Source of the DNA: Pseudomonadota bacterium
GTDB taxonomy: Bacteria; Pseudomonadota; Gammaproteobacteria; Steroidobacterales; Steroidobacteraceae
Direction of reading: 5' to 3'
Length of the DNA stretch: 49,544 bases
NCBI GenBank assembly: GCA_021785405.1
Contig: JAJYFF010000015.1
Span: forward strand, 1-49,544
Positions 1-8,083 of the stretch are shown here, one piece after another; position 1 is the stretch's first letter, and every line of letters begins with the position of its first letter. The notes beneath the pieces are model-generated. The model did no database searches and was not told where the DNA came from. It saw only the letters and a list, made by a program, of their open reading frames with translations. Made by a program: the position numbers and the translations under genes.

Positions 1-1605
1 CGGTGCGGCCGCCGGGCTCGTCGCAGGCACCGCGCCACCCGGCGGCGTCGTGGGCGGCGCGATCGGCTCGACCCGCGGCGCACCCGTTCGCGCCGCCGCC
101 GCGGCCGAGTCGTCTCCCGGCAGCGTCGGCTCCTTGCGCTCGACCGGCGCCGGCGGCCGGCGCCGCGAGAGCCACCAGCCGAGCATCGTCGCGATCCACA
201 GGAAGCCGAGCGCGACGCTGACGCCGATCCAGCGCGAATCCGCGCCGAGCCACGCACGCCAGGAACGCGCGCCGGCCGGCGCCGCCACCTGCGGACCCGT
301 CGCGGCGACGGCGGGCGGCGCTGCGCTCGCGCCGGCACTCGGCGCGGCGCCGCTCGCCGCGGCCACGCCGCCGGCCGCCGGCGACACGTCGATCGTTTGC
401 GCGGGCCAATCGATCGACTGCGCCCGATCGGTCTGGGTGTTCCACCAGGACAGGTGCCATGCCGGGATCACGTAGTGCCCGGGACGATCGGCGATCAATG
501 CGATGCTCTGATCGCGCGTGCCGACGATCGCTCCGCCGCTCGCCGCGTTGCCGAGCTTCGCATCGTCCGGATAGGCCTTCAGACCCGCCGGCAGCGGGAG
601 CATCGACGCGAGATTCGGCAACTGCGCGGCCGCGAGTCCGTCGGCCGCGAGGTGCAGATCGAGGGTGATCGGATTGCCGGCCTCGACCTGCCGCGTCGGC
701 GGCTGCCACGTGGTGGTGAGCTCGAGTCCCGTCGCGGGCAACCACGGTCCGTTCCCCGCCGCGGCCGGCCGCGGCCGCACGGCGAGCACGATCGGCGGGC
801 CCTGCACGCGGACCCGCTTCGTGCGGGTCATCAGGCTGCCGAAGAATCGCGCGAACGGGTCGCCGGAGAACGGATCGCTGCGCTGCGCGACCGCGACTTC
901 GCCGTCGAGCATCGCGCCGGGGATCGTGAGCGTCCCGCTTCGCTGCGGAAAGAAGACGTAATGACGGGTGACGACGTCGTACGCTTGGCCGCCGCGAACC
1001 GCGGACGAGTGCTCGTCGCCAGAGAGACGTTGCATCAGCACGTCGTCGTCGGTCGGGAAATCGAGCGTCGCTTGGTACAGCGGCTCCGCCGCAAAGACGC
1101 GCACCGTGACGTCCACCGCCGATTGCACGTACGGATTCTTCGTGTCGACGGTCGTGTCGACGAACACCGCCCGGCCGGCACCCGCCGCCGCGCCGCTCGC
1201 TGGGCCGCCGGACGCCGCGTTGCCCGCGGCGGCCGGTCCGCCGGCCCCGGCGTCGCTCACCTGCAGCTGCAGCGGCGCACTCGTTTCGCCACCCCATTGA
1301 ATCGCCGGGACGGTCAAGGTCCCCGCGTGTTTCGGCTCGAGCTCGATCTCGGCCTGCGTCTGGGAAGAAATACGGCCATTGATGATCTGCAGATTGCTGC
1401 TGGTGTCGACCGACAGCACCGAAAAATCCTGCTTCAACGGCGCGAGATCCGGTTGCGAGTCCGTCTGTCCGTCGCGCTGCAAGGTCAACTGAACCGAACC
1501 GCCGACCGTGGTCTGCGTGCTGTCGAGCGACGCGCGAACCGCCGCCTGCGCGCTGCCCCCGATCACGAAGGCGCCCAGCAACACCGCGCGGAGCAACGCC
1601 CTCAT
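1..1605 (-). CDS. batD: BatD-like oxygen tolerance protein (3' end cut by window)
   Basis: Last gene of the Bat operon. The ATG at 1605 overlaps the stop of the TPR gene (ATGA, 1602-1605). 535 codons are visible and no stop is reached, so the C-terminus lies outside the window. A signal peptide covers about residues 1-22 (ending GGSAQA), followed by a beta-rich extracytoplasmic region beginning VRASLDSTQTTVGG, as in BatD. One membrane helix (about residues 457-475, IGVSVALGFLWIATMLGWW) precedes a basic cytoplasmic tail. BatD proteins act with the VWA proteins BatA/BatB at the membrane; the family is linked to aerotolerance and envelope stress, but no biochemical activity is established. The family assignment rests on order, topology and sequence style. 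Confidence 0.85.
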   Translation of the reverse strand, partial: MRALLRAVLLGAFVIGGSAQAAVRASLDSTQTTVGGSVQLTLQRDGQTDSQPDLAPLKQDFSVLSVDTSSNLQIINGRISSQTQAEIELEPKHAGTLTVPAIQWGGETSAPLQLQVSDAGAGGPAAAGNAASGGPASGAAAGAGRAVFVDTTVDTKNPYVQSAVDVTVRVFAAEPLYQATLDFPTDDDVLMQRLSGDEHSSAVRGGQAYDVVTRHYVFFPQRSGTLTIPGAMLDGEVAVAQRSDPFSGDPFARFFGSLMTRTKRVRVQGPPIVLAVRPRPAAAGNGPWLPATGLELTTTWQPPTRQVEAGNPITLDLHLAADGLAAAQLPNLASMLPLPAGLKAYPDDAKLGNAASGGAIVGTRDQSIALIADRPGHYVIPAWHLSWWNTQTDRAQSIDWPAQTIDVSPAAGGVAAASGAAPSAGASAAPPAVAATGPQVAAPAGARSWRAWLGADSRWIGVSVALGFLWIATMLGWWLSRRRPPAPVERKEPTLPGDDSAAAAARTGAPRVEPIAPPTTPPGGAVPATSPAAAP

Positions 1606-2681
1606 GGTCGCGACCCCTCTCGTTCCTGCTGCAGCAGATGCTCGATCATGAACTTGCGCCGCAAGAGTCCGCCCGGATTGTCCGGGATCCAGCGTAACCA
1701 TTGGTCGAGCGACAGGTTCCGTTCGGATTCCGGGTGCGGGGGAGACCGCGTGCCGCCAGCGCCCTGCGGCGCTCGACCGAGCGCGAATTCGGCATCGCGG
1801 CGTGCACGAGCCGCCGCCGCGGCGGCCGAGGCCGGCGAGGCTGCGGATGCGGGTGCGGCGCCGACCGAAGCCGGCGACGCGCCCTGTCCGGGCGCCGCGC
1901 CGCGACCGGCGGCCGAAGCGTTCTGAGCCGGTTGATCGGGTTGCGCTGACTGACCGCGCGAGCCTGGCTGGCCTTGCTGGCCCTGGTGCCCTTGTTGACC
2001 TTGCTGGCCTTGCTGACCTTGCTGACCCTGCGGACCTTGCTGGCCCTGCTGACCTTGCTGGCTTTGCTGACCTTGCTGGCCCTGCGGACCTTGCTGGCCC
2101 TGCTGACCTTGCTGGCTTTGCTGACCTTGCTGGCCCTGGTGCCCTTGTTGACCTTGTTGGCCTTGCTGACCTTGCTGACCCTGCTGGCCTTGCTGACCCT
2201 GCTGACCCTGCTGGCCTTGCTGTCCTGGCTGGCCTGGCTGACCCTGCGGCGGCGGCGTTGGCTGGCGCCGCTGCTGCGCCTTGATCTGCTGTTCGACGAT
2301 CGCGCGATTGTGCTGCGCGTCGCGATACACGCCGCTGCCGCGCGGCGCCGTACGCAGCGCCGCCGAGTAGGCGTCGACGGCCTCGGGCAATCGGCCCGCG
2401 CGCGCGAGCGCGTTGCCGCGATCGTATTCGGACAACGGATCGGTGAACCGCTTCAGTTGAGACGCCGCAGCCGCGTATTGCCGCGCGGCGCTCTCCGCGA
2501 ACGCACGGCGCCGCGGATCGTGGAACAGCCGGGCGGCCGCCGCCGCGTCACCGTGCTGCAGCAGCCGTTCCGCCCGTTGATCCGGCGTCAACCACAGATC
2601 CGCCCAGCCGAACGCATGCGCGGTGCCGCCGACGAACACCGCGGCGATCGCGAGCGCCGGCATGATCGGGTGCCGCGTCAT
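1602..2681 (-). CDS. batC: BatC-like TPR protein with long Gly-Gln-Gln repeat
   Basis: 359 residues. The ATG at 2681 overlaps the batB stop (ATGA); an in-frame TTG two codons upstream is less likely. A signal peptide or anchor lies at about residues 5-24 (ending GTAHA). The TPR part covers about residues 30-145 (for example YDRGNALARAGRLPEAVDAY). A low-complexity stretch of about 30 G-Q-Q-like triplets follows, then an Ala/Pro-rich linker. The C-terminal motif QWLRWIPDNPGGLLRRKF is typical of TPR proteins encoded with the Bat VWA genes. The protein probably scaffolds the membrane VWA complex in the periplasm. The repeat is collagen-like in period (G-X-Y) but Gln-rich, and is probably a flexible spacer whose length varies between strains. 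Confidence 0.85.
   Translation of the reverse strand: MTRHPIMPALAIAAVFVGGTAHAFGWADLWLTPDQRAERLLQHGDAAAAARLFHDPRRRAFAESAARQYAAAASQLKRFTDPLSEYDRGNALARAGRLPEAVDAYSAALRTAPRGSGVYRDAQHNRAIVEQQIKAQQRRQPTPPPQGQPGQPGQQGQQGQQGQQGQQGQQGQQGQQGQQGHQGQQGQQSQQGQQGQQGPQGQQGQQSQQGQQGQQGPQGQQGQQGQQGQQGHQGQQGQPGSRGQSAQPDQPAQNASAAGRGAAPGQGASPASVGAAPASAASPASAAAAAARARRDAEFALGRAPQGAGGTRSPPHPESERNLSLDQWLRWIPDNPGGLLRRKFMIEHLLQQEREGSRP
1960..2243 (-). repeat. Gly-Gln-Gln coding repeat with an exact 54-bp tandem duplication
   Basis: This part of the TPR gene is a run of 9-base units coding G-Q-Q, with scattered G-P-Q, G-H-Q and S-Q-Q variants. Within it, 2028-2081 and 2082-2135 are identical 54-base copies. The order of variants (P, then S, then P, then S) shows that the array grew by duplication of multi-triplet blocks. 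The region is likely prone to slippage and in-frame length change. Confidence 0.85.
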
Positions 2682-3676
2682 ACCCAACCCCGGCGCGCGA
2701 GCGTCGCGGCCACGATCAGCAACGGCAACAACAGCCAGTAACCTTCATTGCGCCACGCGTCCACCCGCGCACCCGGATCGATCCGGGCGTGCGCGAGCGG
2801 ATTGTGTCGCGCGGCATCGAGTCGATCGATGAGCCGCTGCGACGACTCCACGGCCCAGTAGCTTCCGCCGCCGGTCGCCGCGAGTTGCCGGAGCCGGCCG
2901 ACGCGCAACTTCGACAGCACGATCTTGCCGCTCGCGTCGCGCACGAAGCCGTCGCCGTCCGGCTCCGGGGCACCCGCGACGGTGCCGATCCCGACCACAT
3001 CCACCGAGGCACCGAGCGACCGCAGCCGCGCCGCCGCGGCGAACGCGCGCGCAGGATCGTCGAATCCGTCGGCGAGCACGATCACGTGGCCGTCGCGGCT
3101 GCCCGCCTGTCGCAGGAGCGACGCGGCCTGGTCGAGCGCCGGGGCGAGCGCATGGCCGGGCTGCGGCATGATGCTCGGAACGAGCGGCTCGAGCAGGGAT
3201 CGGATCGTCGCGACATCGTCGGTGAGCGGCACGACGGTGTGCGCGTCGCCGGAGAACACGATCAACGCGACGCGCGCATCGTGGGCCGCGCGCAGCAGAT
3301 CCTCGATCAGATAATGCGCCCGCGTGACCCGGTTGGGCGGCAGGTCGGCCGCGTTCATCGACGGCGAAAGATCGAGCACGATGACCCAGTTCGCGGGTTC
3401 ACGGTACGCGACGCTCGGTGCGCGCCGCCACGCGGGTCCGGCGAGCGCAAGCGCCGCGAGGGACCAGACCAGGGCGAGCGTGATCCATGGCGAGCGGCGC
3501 CGACCGTCCTCTTCCATGCGCAGCGCGTCGAGCAGGTCCGCGTCGACGATCTCGCCCCAGCGGCCCGCGCGGCGCGCCTTCCAGTGCCGCCAGAGCGCGA
3601 ACGCCACCAGCGGCGGAATCGCGAGCAACCAGCCGGGATACAGGAAATGGAACGCGGCGAGGGACTTCAGAGCCAT
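2678..3676 (-). CDS. batB: VWA-domain membrane protein, BatB type
   Basis: 332 residues, starting MALKSLAAFHFLYP. The start overlaps the end of the upstream VWA gene by 10 bases; the stop overlaps the TPR gene start. Membrane helices lie at about residues 11-29 and 63-81, and a third near the C-terminus (YWLLLPLLIVAATLA). The VWA domain between them carries a MIDAS metal site DLSPS at 102-106 and a later ADGFDD segment. The topology (two N-terminal helices, cytoplasmic or periplasmic VWA, C-terminal anchor) matches BatA/BatB. It presumably forms a membrane complex with the neighbouring VWA protein and is acted on by the MoxR ATPase. Assignment as BatB rather than BatA is by position. Confidence 0.87.
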   Translation of the reverse strand: MALKSLAAFHFLYPGWLLAIPPLVAFALWRHWKARRAGRWGEIVDADLLDALRMEEDGRRRSPWITLALVWSLAALALAGPAWRRAPSVAYREPANWVIVLDLSPSMNAADLPPNRVTRAHYLIEDLLRAAHDARVALIVFSGDAHTVVPLTDDVATIRSLLEPLVPSIMPQPGHALAPALDQAASLLRQAGSRDGHVIVLADGFDDPARAFAAAARLRSLGASVDVVGIGTVAGAPEPDGDGFVRDASGKIVLSKLRVGRLRQLAATGGGSYWAVESSQRLIDRLDAARHNPLAHARIDPGARVDAWRNEGYWLLLPLLIVAATLARRGWV

Positions 3677-4641
3677 GCGCGCGCTCCGGCCAGCGCGGCG
3701 GTCACGCTGAGCAGCAACGCCGCCGCGAGCGGATAGGCGAACCATTCGTCGGTCGGACGCAACCACTCGGCACGACCGCTCACCGGCTCCAGTCGGTCGA
3801 TCTCGCGATACACGGCCCGCAGCGTGTGCACGTCGGTCGCCCGGAAATATCGACCGCCGGTGATTCGCGCGATCCGCCGCAGGGCGTGCTCGTCGAGATC
3901 CTGGTTGCCGCCGAGGCCGAACGGGCCGCTGCCGGCCGGTGCGCCGACGCCGATCGTGTAGATCCGCAAGCCGACCTGCTTCGCGAAGCGCGCCGCCTGG
4001 ATCGGGTCGAGGACGCCGGTGTTGCTGCGCCCGTCGGTCAGGAGGATCAAGACCGTGTGCTTCGCGCCGTGACCCGCTCGAGCGCCGTTCGCGTCGCGCA
4101 ATCGCTTGATCGCCAGTCCGATCGCGTCGCCGATCGCGGTCTGCGGGCCCGCGACCCCGACCATCGCCTCGTCGAGAAAGCGTTTCACCGTCTGCAAATC
4201 GGCGGTCACGGGCGCCTGCAGGTACGGGTGCGTCCCGAACAGGATCAATCCCACCTGATCGCCGCGCCGGCCCGCGATGAAGCGCCCCGCGACCTGCTGC
4301 ACGACCTGCAGCCGGCTCGCGTCGTTCGCCATGTCCTCGGTCGCCATCGAGCCCGAGACGTCGACCGCGAGCAGGATCCGACGACCGCTCGTCGGTGCGG
4401 GCAGCGGCGGACCGAGCCATTGCGGTCGCATCGCCGCCAGCACGAGCAGTATCCACGCCAACGCGAACAGCGCTCGCGCGCCGCCCCTCGCGCCGCCGAT
4501 CGTCGCGTCGTGGGTCGTGAGCGACGCGGCGAACGGCAGGAACAGGGCGGCGCCTCCGATCGACGCCGCGCGGCGCCAGCGTCGGTGAATCCACGGCAGC
4601 GGCGCGAGCGCCGCCATCCACGGCCACGCGATGTGGATCAT
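3667..4641 (-). CDS. batA: VWA-domain membrane protein, BatA type
   Basis: 324 residues from ATG 4641 (MIHIAWPWMAAL), whose start overlaps the preceding DUF4381 stop as ATGA. Helices lie at about residues 3-17 and 56-71 and at the C-terminus (YPLAAALLLSVTAALAG). The VWA domain has a canonical MIDAS motif DVSGS at 94-98, a threonine-containing segment near TAIGDAIGLA and the LLTDGRSN motif, so metal binding should be intact. In this family the VWA domain is thought to bind partner proteins in a metal-dependent way under control of the cognate MoxR AAA+ ATPase, encoded four genes upstream in the same operon. Confidence 0.88.
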   Translation of the reverse strand: MIHIAWPWMAALAPLPWIHRRWRRAASIGGAALFLPFAASLTTHDATIGGARGGARALFALAWILLVLAAMRPQWLGPPLPAPTSGRRILLAVDVSGSMATEDMANDASRLQVVQQVAGRFIAGRRGDQVGLILFGTHPYLQAPVTADLQTVKRFLDEAMVGVAGPQTAIGDAIGLAIKRLRDANGARAGHGAKHTVLILLTDGRSNTGVLDPIQAARFAKQVGLRIYTIGVGAPAGSGPFGLGGNQDLDEHALRRIARITGGRYFRATDVHTLRAVYREIDRLEPVSGRAEWLRPTDEWFAYPLAAALLLSVTAALAGARAWL

Positions 4642-5129
4642 CGCCGCGCTCCGGCGTCGGCCGGCGGTCGCGCGCTGCGCACGAACCGCTCGGCGGCGGC
4701 GAACCAGATCTCCCGGTCGCCGACCCGATCCAGATCGAGCTGACCCGCGAACGTCGCGCGCAACAGCGATTGGCCGGGCGCACCCCGCAAGCTCTCGGCA
4801 CCGCCGTTCGCGAGGAACCGCAGCCACGCGTCGCCCTGCAGGCGCGCGACCCGCTCGCCGCCGAATCGCGCGAGCGCGTAACGGCGCAGCAAGTTCTGGA
4901 TCGCGCTGGCCGCGCGAATCACGTCACCTTCGTTCGCGCGAATCCGCCGCAGCTCGGCGAGCGCCGCACGCCGCAGTCGCCGCCGCGGATGGCGCCACCA
5001 CGCCACCGCGACGACGGCGAGCGTCACGCTCAACAAGAGCAAGCCCCACCAGCCGGGCGCCGGCGGCCACCAGCCGGGCGGCGGCGGCGCCCGGTCGGGC
5101 GCGAGCTGCGACAGCCAATCGGCGTTCAT
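4638..5129 (-). CDS. DUF4381 small membrane protein of the Bat operon
   Basis: 163 residues from ATG 5129 (MNADWLSQLAPD), chosen because it overlaps the preceding DUF58 stop as ATGA. A Pro/Trp-rich N-terminus (PPPPGWWPPAPGWW, about residues 16-29) leads into one membrane helix (about 30-46). A basic cytoplasmic domain follows, rich in Arg and Leu, with a segment IQNLLRRYALARFGGERVARL typical of DUF4381 proteins found between DUF58 and VWA genes in Bat operons. No enzymatic motif is seen. It probably links the DUF58 protein to the VWA pair. Confidence 0.82.
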   Translation of the reverse strand: MNADWLSQLAPDRAPPPPGWWPPAPGWWGLLLLSVTLAVVAVAWWRHPRRRLRRAALAELRRIRANEGDVIRAASAIQNLLRRYALARFGGERVARLQGDAWLRFLANGGAESLRGAPGQSLLRATFAGQLDLDRVGDREIWFAAAERFVRSARPPADAGARR

Positions 5130-6025
5130 GCCGCGGTCGGCGCGGCTCGCAGTTGCGGCGGCAGCGCCTCTTCGACACGCTCGGCGGTGTCGAGCCGAAT
5201 CGGGCGCCCCTGCAAGCGCTCCGCGAGGTCCTCGACGCGCTGCGCCCGCGTGCGCCACGCCTCGGTCCAACGCGGGCGCGCCGTGGCGCCGTCGAACGGC
5301 CGGACCCGGCCCGGAACCCCGCCGCGAAAGCGCCCATCGGGCAGACCCTGCGCCTCGAGCGCATCGGTGATCCAGTACAGGCGACATTCGGCGTGCGCGC
5401 CGAGCGAGAGCCAGCGCGGATCGATCTCCTCGGCGGCGCCCGAGAAGTCGCTGATCGCGAGCACCAGACTGCCCGGGTGCACCAGCGGCAACGCCGTACG
5501 CAGCATGTCGCCGAGCGTCTCGGGCCGCGGCGCCGCCGGGGCGCGCGGCTGCAAGTCGACGAGCGAATTCAGCACCGGCAAGGTACCGGCTTCGCGCGCG
5601 CGCGGCGGATGGCAGCGCAGCTGCGCGCCGTTCGCGACGATCGCACCGATCCGATCTCCCGCGCCGGCGACGGCCCACGCGAGCAGCGCGCTCGCGCGAA
5701 CCGCGAGCGCGGACTTCAATTGGCGCCGACTGCCGAAGAACATCCCGGGCTGCAAGTCGACGAGCAGCCACACCGGCCGCTCGCGCTCCTCGCGGTAGAG
5801 CTTCGTGTGCAGCCGGCCGCGGCGTGCCGTGACCCGCCAGTCGATGCTGCGCGAATCGTCGCCAGCCGCGTACGGACGGACCTCCTCGAACTCGAGACCC
5901 CGCCCGCGATGCGCCCCGCGGTGGCTGCCGAGCCATTGGGCGCGCGCGGTGCCCTGGACCCGCAAGCCGGTCGCCCGCGCGGCGCCGCGCAGGCCGAGCA
6001 GCTCGTCGAGGTCCGGCAGTGTCAC
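5126..6025 (-). CDS. DUF58 domain protein of the Bat operon
   Basis: 299 residues with a GTG start at 6025 (V-TLPDLDELLGL), picked because GTGA there overlaps the moxR stop at 6022. Upstream in-frame codons give Arg-rich nonsense typical of a shadow frame. The conserved DUF58 signature GRGLEFEEVRPYAAGDDSRSIDW is at about residues 40-62, followed by WRVTARRGRLHTKLYREERER. The C-terminal half resembles a VWA fold with a degenerate metal site (VLAISDFSG). No transmembrane segment is evident, so the protein is probably cytoplasmic. DUF58 proteins almost always sit next to MoxR ATPases and are thought to be their adaptors or clients. Confidence 0.87.
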   Translation of the reverse strand: MTLPDLDELLGLRGAARATGLRVQGTARAQWLGSHRGAHRGRGLEFEEVRPYAAGDDSRSIDWRVTARRGRLHTKLYREERERPVWLLVDLQPGMFFGSRRQLKSALAVRASALLAWAVAGAGDRIGAIVANGAQLRCHPPRAREAGTLPVLNSLVDLQPRAPAAPRPETLGDMLRTALPLVHPGSLVLAISDFSGAAEEIDPRWLSLGAHAECRLYWITDALEAQGLPDGRFRGGVPGRVRPFDGATARPRWTEAWRTRAQRVEDLAERLQGRPIRLDTAERVEEALPPQLRAAPTAA

Positions 6026-7056
6026 GGCGCCGGCACCCGCGCGAGCAGCTCTTCGACGCAGGTCTGCGCGGTCACGCCGCGCGCCTGCGCGCCGTAATCC
6101 AGCAGGATCCGGTGCCGCAGTGCGTCCGGAGCGATCGCCTGTACGTCCTCCGGGCTCACGTAGTCGCGGCCGTCGAGCCACGCGAGCGCGCGAGCGCCGC
6201 GCTCCATCGCGATCGCCGCGCGCGGGCTCACGCCCCAGCGCAGCCACTCGCCGAGCTTCGCGCTGTAGGGCGCCGGCCGACGGGTCGCATCGACGATCGC
6301 CGCGATGTACTCGGCGACCGGGTCGGACAGCGTCAAGCCGAGCACGTCGCGGCGGGCCGCGAAGATCGTCTCCTGCGGCAGTCGCTGCGGCGGCGGCGGC
6401 AGTTCGCGCTGCGCGATCGCCTCGGCCCGCGCGAGCTGCATGATCCGCAAGGTCGTCGCCCGATCCGGGTAGTCGACCGAGACGTGCAGCAGGAAGCGAT
6501 CGATCTGAGCCTCCGGCAAGGGGTAGGTGCCCTCTTGCTCGATCGGATTCTGCGTCGCCATCACGAGGAAGAGCCGCGGCAACGGATAGCTCGACTGGCC
6601 GACGCTGATTTGGCGTTCCGCCATCGCCTCGAGCAACGCCGACTGCACCTTCGCCGGCGCGCGGTTGATCTCGTCGGCGAGGATCAAGTTGTGGAACAAG
6701 GGCCCGCGCTGAAAGCGAAAGCCGCCCTCCTCCGGCCGATACACCTCGGACCCGGTCAGATCCGCGGGCAGCATGTCCGGCGTGAACTGGATCCGCTGGA
6801 CGTCGCCCTCGACCGCGTGCGCGAGCGCCTTGATCGCCCGCGTCTTCGCGAGGCCGGGCGGACCCTCGACCAACAAGTGGCCGTCGGCGAGCAAGGCCAC
6901 GAGCAATCGCTCGACCAGGGCTTCCTGACCGATGATTTGGCTCGACAGATAGTCGCGCAGCCGCTGGAACGCGGCGTTTCGGTCGAGCGGTGGCCGCTCG
7001 GGCGCGGGCGCTCCCGCCGGCTGCGATGCGCGCAGATCGATATTGGCTTCCGTCAT
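6022..7056 (-). CDS. moxR: MoxR-family AAA+ ATPase
   Basis: 344 residues, first gene of the operon. Walker A is EGPPGLAKT with Lys71; Walker B is LILADEINRA with Asp127/Glu128; sensor 1 is ATQNPIEQEGTYPLPEAQ; a sensor 2-like Arg-containing lid follows (GVSPRAAIAMERGARA). These are diagnostic of MoxR/RavA-type chaperone ATPases, here the subgroup paired with DUF58 and VWA proteins. It is expected to remodel or activate the VWA membrane complex encoded downstream. All six following genes overlap or nearly overlap, so the operon is likely one transcript starting in the 170 bases between this gene and sodB. Confidence 0.92.
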   Translation of the reverse strand: MTEANIDLRASQPAGAPAPERPPLDRNAAFQRLRDYLSSQIIGQEALVERLLVALLADGHLLVEGPPGLAKTRAIKALAHAVEGDVQRIQFTPDMLPADLTGSEVYRPEEGGFRFQRGPLFHNLILADEINRAPAKVQSALLEAMAERQISVGQSSYPLPRLFLVMATQNPIEQEGTYPLPEAQIDRFLLHVSVDYPDRATTLRIMQLARAEAIAQRELPPPPQRLPQETIFAARRDVLGLTLSDPVAEYIAAIVDATRRPAPYSAKLGEWLRWGVSPRAAIAMERGARALAWLDGRDYVSPEDVQAIAPDALRHRILLDYGAQARGVTAQTCVEELLARVPAP

Positions 7057-7171
7057 CCGATCCTCCAGATCACTAAGATTCGCGATCGAGCGCCGCGGCG
7101 ATTTCGACCGGGAGGATCGCGGTGAAGTTCCGCAGCGGGCGCGGGCGTGCCGGCGGGACGTGGAGGGTCAC

Positions 7172-7219
7172 CGCCCGGCGCTGCCGCCCCCGTGAGGGGC
7201 GGTGTTCCAGCGCCGGGCG
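7172..7219 (-). terminator. Strong hairpin downstream of sodB
   Basis: The 12-base arms CGCCCGGCGCTG (7172-7183) and CAGCGCCGGGCG (7208-7219) are exact complements. Inside them a second perfect 7-bp stem, CCGCCCC/GGGGCGG (7184-7190/7196-7202), closes a 5-base loop. It lies 8 bases after the sodB stop in the direction of transcription. No T-run follows, so it may need a factor to terminate, or may serve to stabilise the mRNA 3' end. Confidence 0.65.
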
Positions 7220-7226
7220 CGCGAGC

Positions 7227-7835
7227 TCAAGCCTTCTGCAGTTTCGCGGCCGCGTGCTCGTAATTCGCGAGCCGGTTGAGGAAGTTGTCGGTGAAGTCCG
7301 GCCGACGATTGCGGAAATCGACGTAGTACGCGTGCTCCCAGACGTCGAGCACGAGCAGCACCTTCCCGTCGCCGGTCGCGAGCGGCGTGCCCGCATTCGA
7401 CGTCTTCACGATCTTCAGCTTTCCGGTCGGCGCGAGCACGAGCCAAGCCCAGCCGGAGCCGAACTGTCCGAGCGCCGCGGCCTTGAATTGCGCCTTGAAC
7501 GGCTCGACGCCGCCGAAGTCCTCGATGAGCTTCTTCTCGAGAACGCCGGGGATGCCGCCGCCGTTCGGCGACAGTGACTCCCAGAACACGCTGTGGTTCC
7601 AGTGCTGGCCGGCGTTGTTGAACACCGGTTGCAGATCATCCTTGCCGTAGGCGAGGCGCACGAGGTCCTCGAGCGACTTGCCTTGCAGCGCTTCGTTCTT
7701 CTCGACCAGGCCGTTCAGTGCGGTCACGTACGCGTTGTGGTGCTTGCCGTGATGCAGCTCCAGCGTCTCTTGGCACATGCCCCGCGCGCTCAAGGCACCG
7801 ACGGCGAATGGCAAAGCGGGCAATGTAAAACTCAT
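7227..7835 (-). CDS. sodB: Superoxide dismutase, Fe type
   Basis: 202 residues. The enzyme disproportionates superoxide to peroxide and oxygen in the cytoplasm; there is no signal peptide. Metal ligands are visible: His28 (ELHHGKHH), His81 (QHWNHS), Asp164 and His168 (DVWEHAYY). Gln77 in NNAGQHWNH sits where iron enzymes carry the active-site Gln, whereas manganese enzymes usually have Gly there, so Fe is favoured. The length is normal, with a short insertion between the first two ligands relative to E. coli SodB. The ATG at 7835 follows GGAGG at a spacing of 8. It is a single-gene unit ending in a strong hairpin and has no overlap with the Bat operon, although both serve life in oxygen. Confidence 0.95.
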   Translation of the reverse strand: MSFTLPALPFAVGALSARGMCQETLELHHGKHHNAYVTALNGLVEKNEALQGKSLEDLVRLAYGKDDLQPVFNNAGQHWNHSVFWESLSPNGGGIPGVLEKKLIEDFGGVEPFKAQFKAAALGQFGSGWAWLVLAPTGKLKIVKTSNAGTPLATGDGKVLLVLDVWEHAYYVDFRNRRPDFTDNFLNRLANYEHAAAKLQKA

Positions 7836-8083
7836 TCTTCATACCTCCGGTAGTGCGGGTGCCCACCGAGCGCCGCCGAGGCGGCGTGGGACGGGCAGAA
7901 CGACCCTCCCCGGCGCGTCCGAGCGGCGCGCTCGCAAAGGGGGCGATAGGGTAACACGGCCGCGGCGAATCGTTGCCCCCCGCCCGCGGGGCGCGCCATC
8001 CGCGCGACTCGCGGGTAAGCTATCCGCGGGAAGCCGTCGCGACGACCCTGCGCCAATTCGTAGCCCCGCCGAGGAGAGACCGC

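Noticed and set aside
397-1926. 509-codon open frame on the + strand
   Set aside because: It is the Arg-rich shadow of batD and the TPR gene on the other strand; the minus frame has a signal peptide, family motifs and proper overlaps.
1960-2243. CRISPR array
   Set aside because: The repeats are contiguous 9- and 54-base coding units without spacers, in frame within a gene.
2678-4801. 707-codon minus-strand frame that would fuse two VWA genes
   Set aside because: Only its last 332 codons are protein-like (batB from ATG 3676); the upstream part is the shadow of the first VWA gene.
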